64,000 nucleotides of DNA, taken from assembly GCA_025363655.1 (NCBI GenBank), contig JANYDK010000115.1:36932-100931 (forward strand), in the 5' to 3' direction. Below the pieces are notes generated by a model that saw only the letters and a program-made list of their open reading frames with translations, made no database searches and had not been told where the DNA came from. The translations under genes and the position numbers were made by a program. Each line of letters starts with the position of its first letter. Position 1 is the stretch's first letter. Positions 33,695-42,747 of the stretch are shown in pieces. The stretch is from Deltaproteobacteria bacterium. Its GTDB lineage: Bacteria; Myxococcota_A; Polyangia; Polyangiales; JADJMO01.

Positions 33695-34536
33695 GGCTTG
33701 ACGAACTTGAGGACGAAGCGATCGCTCTTGCCGCGTTTTTCCCCGGCCTTCATCGGCGAGGCGTTCCAATCGCGGGCATCGTCGGGGTTGCGCATGAAGC
33801 TGGCGTCGGCGGCGAGGACGAAGCCGGCGGCGGTGATCTCCTCGCGCACCACCTTCTCCTCGATGCGATGGAGCGACAGCGCTTCGGTGGTGCCGGTCCC
33901 CGGACGACCGCTGTGATCGACGATGCCGTAGACGCCGCCCTTCTTCAGCGACTTGAAGATCGACGCGTTCATCTTCGCGCGGTCGGTCTCGAGCCAAACG
34001 GTGTCGTGATAGAAGAGCACGAAGAGCACCGCGTCGAGATCGTGCGCCTCGGCCGGCAGCGGATCTTCCAGCTCGCGGTCGACGCGGACGACGAGCTTGT
34101 TCACCGGCTTCGCGAGGCGCGCAGCCCAGCCTTTTTCCGCGAATTTCTCGAGGACGAACTTGTCGTTCTCTCCATAGACGACGCCGCTGGGTGCCACCGC
34201 ACGTGCGAGGAGCTCGGTGGTGTACCCGAAGCCGACGACGAGCTCGGCGACGTGTTGACCGGGCACGATGCCGAAGAACGCGAGCGTCTCCGCGGGGTGA
34301 CGACCGGCGTCGAGCTTGGTGTCTTCCGCGTCGCGATCGGCAGCGCCGACGACGGCTGCGATCGCCGGCGAGACGTCGACATTGGTGACGTGCGTCGGCT
34401 CGGGTGAGCCGGTCGCAGTGGAGCTCGAGCTCGCCGGCGCGCCATTCGTCGCCACCGGAGCCTTCGCGCCACTGCACGCGACGAGCAGCGAGAGACCCGC
34501 GAGCCAGGACATCGTTCGCATTCGCATCGTTCGCAT
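33691..34536 (-). CDS. methyltransferase-like protein with a lipoprotein signal
   Basis: The 281-residue product looks like a class I methyltransferase of the COG4798 type: VAELVVGFGYTTELLARAV is a degenerate SAM-binding loop, LDAVLFVLFYHDTVW is motif IV-like, and VYGIVDHSGRPGTG follows. It starts with a lipobox (LVAC, C21) and a Ser/Thr/Pro linker, which would place it outside the cytoplasm, where SAM is not expected. Members of this group with signal peptides are known, and their activity is unclear. The ATG at 34536 is used; a later ATG at 34521 or 34512 also leaves the signal peptide intact. It overlaps the SGNH gene that follows. Confidence 0.8.
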   Translation of the reverse strand: MRTMRMRTMSWLAGLSLLVACSGAKAPVATNGAPASSSSTATGSPEPTHVTNVDVSPAIAAVVGAADRDAEDTKLDAGRHPAETLAFFGIVPGQHVAELVVGFGYTTELLARAVAPSGVVYGENDKFVLEKFAEKGWAARLAKPVNKLVVRVDRELEDPLPAEAHDLDAVLFVLFYHDTVWLETDRAKMNASIFKSLKKGGVYGIVDHSGRPGTGTTEALSLHRIEEKVVREEITAAGFVLAADASFMRNPDDARDWNASPMKAGEKRGKSDRFVLKFVKP

Positions 34537-34575
34537 GACGACCGCGTACCGCTTCCTTCGAGGCGACGGAAGGCG

Positions 34576-35415
34576 TCAGTCCGTCGTGCGACGGCGCTTG
34601 GTCTTCGGTCTCGTCGGCGGCACCGAGGGCGGCTTGGCCCGCTGTTTCGCCTGCTCTTCTTCGACGACTTGGCGCAGCGTCGGCAAGAGCATCTTGCGAC
34701 GCACGAGGACGACGAGCTGTTCGGAGAGCTTGGTCGCCGCCTCGGTGAGCGCTGGAAGATTCTTCCCCGCGCGCGGCACGACGCCCTCGCGAAACATCTC
34801 CAGCTCGGTGCGCACGAGCTCGCGAATGGCGCGCACGTAATTCTCGACGATGTCGGGCGGGAGCATCTCCTTCGTGATCCCCGCTTTGCGCGAGGCGCCG
34901 AGGGTGCGAAGCAGCGTCAGGTCGTCTCCAGAGAAGCGCTCGTCGTCGTCTTCGCCCTTCGGCGTCACCAGCCCGACCCCGACGAAGAAATCGAGCTGCG
35001 CCGCCGGCATTCCACTGGCCACCAGCTGCGCGCGCGTTCGCTCGTCGTGCGGCTCCATCTCGGTCAGCGCACGTTGAATCGCCGCGGCGGTCTCGCTGTC
35101 GACGTCCTCGGCCGAGCCCTCGAGCACTCCCTTGATCACCTTGAGCGGGAGAAAGTGCTTTCTTTGTAGCTCTTTGATCGTCTTGATGCGCTCGACCAAC
35201 GCCGGGTCGTAGAACGCCATGTTGCGACTGGTGCGCACTCCGGGCTGGGGGAGCAGCCCCTCGCGAAGGTAGTGCTTGATGGTCGCCGCCGGCACGCCGC
35301 TCAGCTGCGCGAGCGTGGCCATCTTGAGGAGCCGTGGCGCCACCGGTGCCACTGGACGATCGCTGCGCGGCGGCGGACTCGGTAGTCGCGGCCGTTCGCT
35401 CTTCTTCTTCCGCAA
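34576..35415 (-). CDS. MerR-family transcriptional regulator
   Basis: The 279-residue product has a winged helix-turn-helix of the MerR type from about residue 33 (MATLAQLSGVPAATIKHYLR) to about 100, including EGLLPQPG and MAFYDPALVERI. The C-terminal 160 residues are helical and lack the metal-binding cysteines of MerR itself, so it is closer to the MerR regulators of acyl-CoA metabolism. The TTG at 35415 lies three bases after the enoyl-CoA hydratase stop; an ATG at 35322 would remove a basic Pro-rich tail of 31 residues. Co-transcription with the hydratase suggests it may control fatty-acid or branched-chain breakdown; the effector is unknown. Confidence 0.86.
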   Translation of the reverse strand: MRKKKSERPRLPSPPPRSDRPVAPVAPRLLKMATLAQLSGVPAATIKHYLREGLLPQPGVRTSRNMAFYDPALVERIKTIKELQRKHFLPLKVIKGVLEGSAEDVDSETAAAIQRALTEMEPHDERTRAQLVASGMPAAQLDFFVGVGLVTPKGEDDDERFSGDDLTLLRTLGASRKAGITKEMLPPDIVENYVRAIRELVRTELEMFREGVVPRAGKNLPALTEAATKLSEQLVVLVRRKMLLPTLRQVVEEEQAKQRAKPPSVPPTRPKTKRRRTTD

Positions 35416-35418
35416 GCG

Positions 35419-36216
35419 TCAACGCCCCTTGAAGACGGGCTTGCGCTTGGCGACGTACGCCGCGAGTCCTTCGCCGGCGTCGACCGAGTGAAAGAGCTCT
35501 GCCTGCAGCTCGCGCTCGAAGGCGAGCCCCGATTCGAGCGGCATCTCGCCGCCCGATTGCACCGCGCGCTTGATGCGACCGACCGCCAGCGACGCCTTCG
35601 CCGGCGGACAGAACTGCTGCGCGTAGGCGTAGATCTGCGAGAGGAACTCGTCGCGGCTCGGCGCGTCGAAGACGAGGTTGACGAGCCCGAGCTCGAGAGC
35701 CCGCTCGACGTCGAAGGTCTGGCCTTCGATCATCATGTGCATCGCGCGACCGCCGCCGAGGAGTCGCGTCAGCCGCTGCGTGCCTCCGGTGCCCGGCAGG
35801 ACGCCGAGCGCGACCTCGGGGAGACCGATTTTTCCAGCGTCATGTTTGGCGATGCGAATGTCGCAGGCGAGCGCGACCTCGAAGCCGCCGCCGACGCAGT
35901 GCCCGTTGATGGCAGCGATGACCAGCTTCGGCGTCTGCTCGAGGCGCGAGAGCGTCTCGTTGGCGTGGAGGCAGAAATAATATTTGTAGGTCTGATCGAC
36001 CTCCGAGAGCATGCGGATGTTGGCGCCCGCGCAGAAGAACTTCTCGCCGTGGCCGGTGAGGACGATGACGTGGACCTCGTTGTCGAAGCGGGCGTCGAGG
36101 ACCGCCGCGTCGAGGTCTTTCATCATCTCGTGCGTGTAGGCGTTCATCGGCGGATCGTTCAACGTGATCGTCGCGACGCCGCCGTTCACCGCGTATTGGA
36201 CGAGGTTCGTGGGCAT
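35419..36216 (-). CDS. enoyl-CoA hydratase/isomerase
   Basis: The 265-residue product is a crotonase-fold protein that adds water to trans-2-enoyl-CoA. The oxyanion-hole stretch KFFCAGANIRML is near residue 60, GHCVGGGFEVALACDI carries the first catalytic-type Glu, and LPEVALGVLPGTGGTQRL carries the second, so both Glu residues expected of a true hydratase are present. The length is normal. The ATG at 36216 starts at family sequence. The gene is followed after three bases by a MerR regulator. The chain length of the substrate cannot be judged. Confidence 0.94.
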   Translation of the reverse strand: MPTNLVQYAVNGGVATITLNDPPMNAYTHEMMKDLDAAVLDARFDNEVHVIVLTGHGEKFFCAGANIRMLSEVDQTYKYYFCLHANETLSRLEQTPKLVIAAINGHCVGGGFEVALACDIRIAKHDAGKIGLPEVALGVLPGTGGTQRLTRLLGGGRAMHMMIEGQTFDVERALELGLVNLVFDAPSRDEFLSQIYAYAQQFCPPAKASLAVGRIKRAVQSGGEMPLESGLAFERELQAELFHSVDAGEGLAAYVAKRKPVFKGR

Positions 36217-36281
36217 GGGCCCGACGATAGTCGAATTTCCTCGGCTCCGTCACCGCCGTCTCGGCCGTCGCCGCCGGTCGC

Positions 36282-36680
36282 TCACGTGGTCGGTTCTGAC
36301 GCGTCAGGCCAGTGCGAGAGGCCGACGAGGTTGCCGTCCGGGTCGTGAACATAAAGTGTATATGCACTCTCGCGCACCACCGGATGTCCGGCGGCGGCGA
36401 GCGCCTTTCGCAGCGGCTCGCGCTCCGAGACTTCGACGCACAGCGCCAAACAGTGATGCCCAGGTGCGAGCTCGGAGCGCCGGGCGCCTGTCGGCTCGGC
36501 AGCCCGCTCGACGGCGAGGAAAGCTCCACCCCCGAGCTCGAGCCAGATCGATCGCGGCGTGCCGTGATCATCGTCCCATCGACGAAGCACCGGCAATCCC
36601 AACACCTCGACGTAGAAGCGCTCGGCGCGTGCGAGCTCAGCGACGACGACGGCGAGGTGATGGACCGCGCGCGAAGACAT
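36282..36680 (-). CDS. VOC/glyoxalase-fold protein
   Basis: The 132-residue product has the paired beta-alpha-beta-beta-beta units of the vicinal oxygen chelate fold: VHHLAVVVAELARAERFYVE, IWLELGGGAFLAV, GHHCLALCVEV and YVHDPDGNLVGLS. The usual metal ligands would be His, Glu, His and Glu. The first three have candidates, but the last Glu (normally in DPDGNxIEL) is Gly here, so metal binding may be altered or absent. The enzyme activity is therefore uncertain. It lies on the minus strand between the enoyl-CoA hydratase and a methyltransferase gene, with no sign of a shared promoter. Confidence 0.85.
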   Translation of the reverse strand: MSSRAVHHLAVVVAELARAERFYVEVLGLPVLRRWDDDHGTPRSIWLELGGGAFLAVERAAEPTGARRSELAPGHHCLALCVEVSEREPLRKALAAAGHPVVRESAYTLYVHDPDGNLVGLSHWPDASEPTT

Positions 36681-36711
36681 GTACCGATGGAACCATGAGA
36701 GTCACGCGTAC

Positions 36712-37437
36712 TCACGCCTTACGGAGCCGAACGATCAAGATTCGTCCGAAGGCCGGCCCGCTCGGGAGCGGGTTGATGCGCCAGGGCAGGCCGGGGAACC
36801 AGGCGCGCGAGTAGCCGCTCGCCTCGACGACGAAGCCGGCGTCCTTGGCGTGGTGCTCGAGGAGCCACATCGGCAGCGGCGTGATGTGTCCCTGCACGTC
36901 GGCCGAATACGGATCGCGCAGACGCCACGGGTGGTTGAAGAAGAGATCCCACTGCCCGCACGCCGCGAAGATCGCGCGCGAGAGGAGCGCGGTGATGTTC
37001 GGCGTGGAGACGATGGCGACGCCTCGCGGCTTGAGCACGCGCGCCAGCTCACGGAGAAAATACCTTGGATTTTCCAAGTGCTCGAGGATCTCGACGGCCA
37101 TGGCCGCATCGAACGCGCCGTCGGCGAAGGGCCACGCGCCGTTGAGATCGGCGTCGACGAGCGGCACGCTGGCCTCGAACTGCGGCGTGTAGCGCTCGAC
37201 CGCGGTGACGGTGTGCCCGAGCGCGAGCAGCTTCTCCGAGAGCTCGCCGCGTCCAGCCCCGAGATCGAGGACCTTGCTCGGCGGCGCACCCCCGAGGAGG
37301 GAAACGGCGACGTCGTGAGTGTCGGCGTAGGCACGAGGTCCCTTCTTCGTCAGCTTGGTGCGCGCCCACGCCCGCGCTCGCTCGAGCGCAGAGGTGACGT
37401 CGTGAAAAGAGGGTGAGGCGATCGATTGGGTGTTCAT
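36712..37437 (-). CDS. class I SAM-dependent methyltransferase
   Basis: The 241-residue product has a complete SAM-binding motif I, VLDLGAGRGELSEKLL (about residues 59-74), followed by the acidic end of strand 2 (VERYTP) and motif IV (DAAMAVEILEHLENP), then FLRELARVLKPRGVAIVSTP. It resembles the small-molecule and glycan methyltransferases of Methyltransf_11/23. The ATG at 37437 has GGAGG five bases upstream; an earlier ATG at 37473 would add 12 residues without a ribosome-binding site. The product is cytoplasmic and the substrate unknown. About 218 bases to the divergent ccmB gene hold nothing recognisable. Confidence 0.92.
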   Translation of the reverse strand: MNTQSIASPSFHDVTSALERARAWARTKLTKKGPRAYADTHDVAVSLLGGAPPSKVLDLGAGRGELSEKLLALGHTVTAVERYTPQFEASVPLVDADLNGAWPFADGAFDAAMAVEILEHLENPRYFLRELARVLKPRGVAIVSTPNITALLSRAIFAACGQWDLFFNHPWRLRDPYSADVQGHITPLPMWLLEHHAKDAGFVVEASGYSRAWFPGLPWRINPLPSGPAFGRILIVRLRKA

Positions 37438-37655
37438 GAGATCCTCCCGAAGACTGCGAAGACATCTTCGCAAGGTGCGTACCGAGCGCGCGTGGCAGCG
37501 GCATCACGCGACGAACGAGCCTTGATTCTCCGCGCGTTTGCGATCGCGCACCTTCGAGCCCTGTGGCGATTCGGCGTCAGTTGGCGTCGCGCGCGCACGG
37601 TGCGAGAGGGCGCGACATCGACGGCGAACGTTGCGCGAGATACAAGTCGACGAGC

Positions 37656-38351
37656 ATGCGCGTGCGGCCCGCTCGTCCCTCGATGTTCGCGCAAGCGATG
37701 ATCGTCGCCGGGAAAGACCTCGCCATCGAGCGACGCACCGGCGAAATCGTCATCACCGGCGGCTTCTTCGGCGCGCTCCTCGCCATCCTCGCCTCCATCG
37801 CCTTCTACGCGGGTCCCGCGGGCTCGCATCTCCTCGCTCCCGGCGCGATTTGGATCGCCACCGCCTTCGCCGCGGTCCTCGCCCTCGGACGCACGTGGCA
37901 GCGCGAACGTGAAGAAGGCGCTCTCGACGCCCTCCTCGCCGGCCCCGTCTCCCGCGCCGCGGTCTTCTTCGGCAAGGCCATCGGCGTCGCCCTCTTCTTG
38001 ATCGTGATCGAGCTGATCGTGGTCCCGATCGTCGCGCTACTCCTCCACCTCGATCTCGTGATGTACGGCGGCCCGATCGCGCTCCTGCTCTTGATGGCGA
38101 CCATCGGCCTCGCCGCGAGCGGCACGCTGTTCGGCGCGATGACCGTCAGGACGCGCGCGAGAGAGCTGATCCTCGCTGCGGTGCTCTTTCCGCTCATCAC
38201 GCCGACGCTGGTCGTCGGCGTCGCCGCCACGCGCGAGCTCCTCGATGGAGCCCACCTCGCCGACATCGTCGACTACTTCAAGCTACTGGGACTCTTCGAC
38301 GTCTTGTTCGTCGCCGGCGGCGCTGCGATTTTCGGCAGCGTCATCGACTGA
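37656..38351 (+). CDS. ccmB: CcmB-like heme exporter permease
   Basis: The 231-residue product has the features of CcmB, the permease of the ABC complex needed for holocytochrome c maturation: the N-terminal IVAGKDLAIERRTGE, LGRTWQREREEGALDALL and six hydrophobic segments in the usual spacing. The ATG at 37656 is used, and an ATG at 37683 is also possible; neither has a strong ribosome-binding site. The usual neighbours ccmA, ccmC, ccmE, ccmF and ccmH are absent here, so the partner genes must be elsewhere. Confidence 0.85.
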   Translation: MRVRPARPSMFAQAMIVAGKDLAIERRTGEIVITGGFFGALLAILASIAFYAGPAGSHLLAPGAIWIATAFAAVLALGRTWQREREEGALDALLAGPVSRAAVFFGKAIGVALFLIVIELIVVPIVALLLHLDLVMYGGPIALLLLMATIGLAASGTLFGAMTVRTRARELILAAVLFPLITPTLVVGVAATRELLDGAHLADIVDYFKLLGLFDVLFVAGGAAIFGSVID

Positions 38352-38366
38352 GCGAGAGGAACGCTC

Positions 38367-39728
<1,362 letters not shown>

Positions 39729-40030
39729 TGGATCTGGCCTGCGTTCCTTCGTCGGGCTCGTTTTCCGTCGAAAAAGTCGAGCCGGGTGGTCGAGCTCCCC
39801 CCACACACGTGACTACGTGACCGTGAGGCCTGGTAGCTCGCTCGCGCAAGAGGCGCAATCCAAGCCCTTCGGCCGCAGACGACGCGATCTTCCCGCGCAC
39901 GCGCTGCGCCTCCCCGGCGAAATGGGCCCAAATTCCTCGACGCACCGCCTTCTCCGGAGCGGCACGACGGTTGCTCATCGAATGACCGAACCACTGGGAA
40001 ATTGAGCAAACGCATTTGGAGGGACGACCG
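39729..40030. other. divergent intergenic region without a gene
   Basis: This 302-base stretch separates the E2 gene from the receiver-domain gene. An imperfect inverted repeat (GGCTCG at 39755-39760 with CGAGCC at 39778-39783, plus TTTT/AAAA inside) lies 27 bases before the E2 start on its leader strand. The right end holds the ribosome-binding site of the receiver gene. No convincing promoter, RNA gene or protein-coding frame was seen. Confidence 0.5.
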
Positions 40031-40396
40031 TTGATTCTCTTGGTCGATGACGACGCGCGTTCGGCGCGCACGCTTGCACGGTTGCTACGCGAGGACGGCT
40101 TCTCGGTCGAGCTCGCGTCGGACGTCGCCATGGCCATCGCCCGCCTCGTCCGCGAGCCGATCCCCGACGCCTTGATCATCGACCTGCGCATGCCTCACGC
40201 CGATGGGTTCGCCGTCGCGCGCTACGCTCGTACACGTTGCGTGACGATGCCCGTCTTGATGGTCACCGGGTACCCCGAGGTCGCCTCGTGGGCAGAGCCC
40301 ACGTTCGATCCGCCGGCGCTCATTCTCACCAAGCCCCTCAGCTACGAAGAGCTCACCGCGCGGCTGCGCATCGCGGGCGTGACGATCGCCGCCTGA
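40031..40396 (+). CDS. single-domain response regulator
   Basis: The 121-residue product is a receiver domain and nothing else. The acidic pocket is D6-D7-D8 in LLVDDD, the phosphorylated residue is D51 in IIDLRMP, the signalling Thr is in MVTGYP, and the conserved Lys is in ILTKPL. The TTG at 40031 is chosen because GGAGGG ends seven bases before it; a TTG at 40016 is in frame but contains that ribosome-binding site inside its coding sequence. There is no output domain and no kinase gene nearby, so it must receive phosphate from a kinase encoded elsewhere. Confidence 0.9.
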   Translation: MILLVDDDARSARTLARLLREDGFSVELASDVAMAIARLVREPIPDALIIDLRMPHADGFAVARYARTRCVTMPVLMVTGYPEVASWAEPTFDPPALILTKPLSYEELTARLRIAGVTIAA

Positions 40397-40425
40397 AGGT
40401 CGGATTCACTGTATTTCATGGGATT

Positions 40426-40779
40426 TCACGGCCCCTGCGGCGGCGGCGACGTGACCCAACGAACGGCGACGCCATAGCCGTGACAGCTGCCGTGCCCGCA
40501 ATCGACGCGCACGCGAACGATGGCATCGGCACCCCAACGCTGCGCTTCGTCTTGGAGGCCGCTGACGACATCGGGCACCTCGGCCTTGGTGCCGTAGCCG
40601 ATCGACTCGACCAATTCGACCTCCAGCATCGAGGTCTGCGGCATCGTCCCCTCGAAGTAGACGGCTGGACGAACGGCTGGATTTCCCGGAGCAGCGAGCG
40701 GCCATCGGTACGTTCGAACCGAGCCGCAGCCGACGACTCCGAGCGCGAGGCCGACGAGCACGACTTTCCACGCGCTCAT
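40426..40779 (-). CDS. small lipoprotein of unknown function
   Basis: The 117-residue product has a lipobox (VVGC, C18). The mature part has VYFEGTMPQTSMLEVELVES and ends with DAIVRVRVDCGHGSCHGYGVAVRW; the order of a beta strand, a helix of QDEAQRWGADAI type and another strand resembles the YbjQ/DUF4156-like small envelope lipoproteins, but this is a weak resemblance. Its ATG at 40779 overlaps the stop of the upstream lipoprotein gene in an ATGA, so the two are coupled and may form a pair in the periplasm. Confidence 0.72.
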   Translation of the reverse strand: MSAWKVVLVGLALGVVGCGSVRTYRWPLAAPGNPAVRPAVYFEGTMPQTSMLEVELVESIGYGTKAEVPDVVSGLQDEAQRWGADAIVRVRVDCGHGSCHGYGVAVRWVTSPPPQGP

Positions 40780-41306
40780 TTTCCGCCTCCTTGCCCCATC
40801 GGCATGATGGGCGTCACGGGCACTTCGGCCGCCTTCGGCGACGCATTCACCGGCGGCGGGGCACTGTCGGGCACGATCGCTCTTCCCTGAATCGTGAGAA
40901 ACCGCACCTCGTAGGTGTACGGCACCATGCGCGAGCCCCAGCAGGTGTGTCGATAGCCGCAGGGATACGAATACGACTGCATGCGCATCTCGGTGCGCAT
41001 CTCGAAACCGGTGAGCACGTTGTCGATGACGCCGCCCGTACCGCCGAGCTCGGCGACCCGGCGCGCGAACGTGGGAAGGAGCACCTCGATGTTCGCCTCT
41101 TCTTGAATGGCGTGGACCTCGACGATGCCGATGACGCGCGAGCCGCCTGGCTGGGTGATGCCGTAGAGACGAACGGCGCCGATCTGCGGGCGAGTGGGCA
41201 TGCCGTCGGTGCGGACCGCGGAGGAGCCGACGCTGGTGCAGCCGAGCGCCGAGACGATGGCGCCGGCGGCGGTGACGGACAGGAGGGTTTGGCGGAGCCA
41301 AGACAT
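40776..41306 (-). CDS. lipoprotein of unknown function
   Basis: The 176-residue product has a lipobox (ALGC, C23) and then about 110 residues of mixed alpha/beta structure (IGAVRLYGITQPGG, IIGIVEVHA-like strands, and a helix around VLLPTFARRVAELGG), ending in a Pro-rich tail. The SRVIGIVEVHA...GGTGGVIDNVL arrangement is reminiscent of the same small heavy-metal-binding-like lipoprotein fold as its neighbour. GAGAGG lies eight bases before the ATG at 41306, and a TTGCTT-17-TACATC element just upstream may be its promoter. It overlaps the next lipoprotein gene. Confidence 0.74.
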   Translation of the reverse strand: MSWLRQTLLSVTAAGAIVSALGCTSVGSSAVRTDGMPTRPQIGAVRLYGITQPGGSRVIGIVEVHAIQEEANIEVLLPTFARRVAELGGTGGVIDNVLTGFEMRTEMRMQSYSYPCGYRHTCWGSRMVPYTYEVRFLTIQGRAIVPDSAPPPVNASPKAAEVPVTPIMPMGQGGGK

Positions 41307-41415
41307 GGTTTCGACCTCTCTTGATGTAGGACTCGCCGAGCCTCGAAGCAATGCACTGCCTCCGACTGCAACTGAGTGAGGCCTTGCGAGCGCGCACTCT
41401 GATAGCTTCCAGGCC

Positions 41416-42747
41416 GTGCGCGCCCACTCTTTGGTCGCTTTCGCCGCCCTTGCAGCCGTCGGCTTCACCGCGCGCGATGGGGCCGCCTCGCCCGAGGACC
41501 TGTTCGGCTTCGGCTCACGCAGCGCTGCGATGGGCGCGACCGGTCCGGCGTCGGCGGAGGGCTACGAAGCGGTCTTCGGCTCCCCCGCGCTCCTCGCCGA
41601 GACGCGTCAGAAGACGATCACCCTCGGACTCTCGGTCGCGCGCCATCTGCTGCATGCCGACGTCGGCGGCAACAGCACCACGCTCGCGACCGACGAGATG
41701 AAGATGATCCACATCGGCGCGGTGCTCCCGCTGCCGCTCGGTGGGGTCCTCAAAGATCGCATCACCTTCGGCCTCGGCTTCCTCGATCCCGCCAAATTTC
41801 TGGTCCGTGGGAAGATTCTCTACCCCGAGCGCCCGCAGTACCCAATCGTCGCGCCGCGCGTGCAGTCGCTCGCGATCATCCTCGGGCTCGGCTTCAAGAT
41901 CGGCTCCAGGCTCTACGTCGGCGTCGGTTACGAAGCGCTCGCGTCGGTCATCGGGCAAATCGTCCTCTCGCAAGATCCCACCGGGCACACGGGCGCACGC
42001 AGCGACGATCAAGTGGTCGCCGCCTATGCCCCACTCGCGTCCATCGCCGTCGACCTCAGCGAGCACATCCGCCTCGGGCTGACGTTTCGTGGCGAGCTCA
42101 TCGGACGCTTCGCCATCAACATCCGCGCACAAGATCTCGGCATCAATCTCCCCGATTTCAACGTCGCCGGCGTCGCCCAGTACGACCCGGCGCAGATCGC
42201 CGCCGAGGTGCGCTGGGCCTCGGTCACTGGCGGTGACGCGCAGTCGACCACGCTCGACGGCTGGAAAATCGCCCTCGGCGCCCTCGCCCGTCGTTGGTCG
42301 CGCTATCCCGGAGCGGTCGAGCGCACCGTCATCGCCAACGTCGACTTCTCGCCTCCTCCGACCAATGCGCACGACACCATCTCGCCCCGCATCGGCATCG
42401 AGCGCGCGTTCCCGCTAAGCGAGCTCGCCGGCATGCGTCTGCGCGCCGGCTACATCTTCGAGCCGACGCCGCTGCCGACCCAGAACGGCGCGGTGCAGAC
42501 CGACTCGACGCACACCAGCACGACCAACCTCCTCGACTCCAACCGGCACGTGCTCACCGCCGGCGTCGGCCTCCTCCTCGGCGATCGATTGCCGCTGCAA
42601 ATCGACGTGTTTTCGCAGCTCCACGTGCTCACGTCGCGCGAAAACGCGAAGTACGCCGAGGTGCCGAGCAACGCCCCGGGTGCGCCGTCGATCACCGCCA
42701 AGGGCACCATCGTCGTCGTCGGCATGACGGTGGGGGTGAGGTTCTGA
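41416..42747 (+). CDS. FadL/OmpP1-like outer-membrane protein (first of a pair)
   Basis: The 443-residue product has a signal peptide (ends near residue 24, TARDGAAS) and then FGFGSRSAAMGATGPASAEG, which is the N-terminal plug region of the FadL-like hydrophobic-compound porins. The rest is a long series of amphipathic strands ending in VVVGMTVGVRF with a terminal Phe, as required for barrel insertion. The GTG at 41416 is the only start near the signal peptide. It is followed directly by a second FadL-like gene with which it overlaps by one base. It lacks the NPAG signature seen in the second copy. Confidence 0.85.
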   Translation: MRAHSLVAFAALAAVGFTARDGAASPEDLFGFGSRSAAMGATGPASAEGYEAVFGSPALLAETRQKTITLGLSVARHLLHADVGGNSTTLATDEMKMIHIGAVLPLPLGGVLKDRITFGLGFLDPAKFLVRGKILYPERPQYPIVAPRVQSLAIILGLGFKIGSRLYVGVGYEALASVIGQIVLSQDPTGHTGARSDDQVVAAYAPLASIAVDLSEHIRLGLTFRGELIGRFAINIRAQDLGINLPDFNVAGVAQYDPAQIAAEVRWASVTGGDAQSTTLDGWKIALGALARRWSRYPGAVERTVIANVDFSPPPTNAHDTISPRIGIERAFPLSELAGMRLRAGYIFEPTPLPTQNGAVQTDSTHTSTTNLLDSNRHVLTAGVGLLLGDRLPLQIDVFSQLHVLTSRENAKYAEVPSNAPGAPSITAKGTIVVVGMTVGVRF

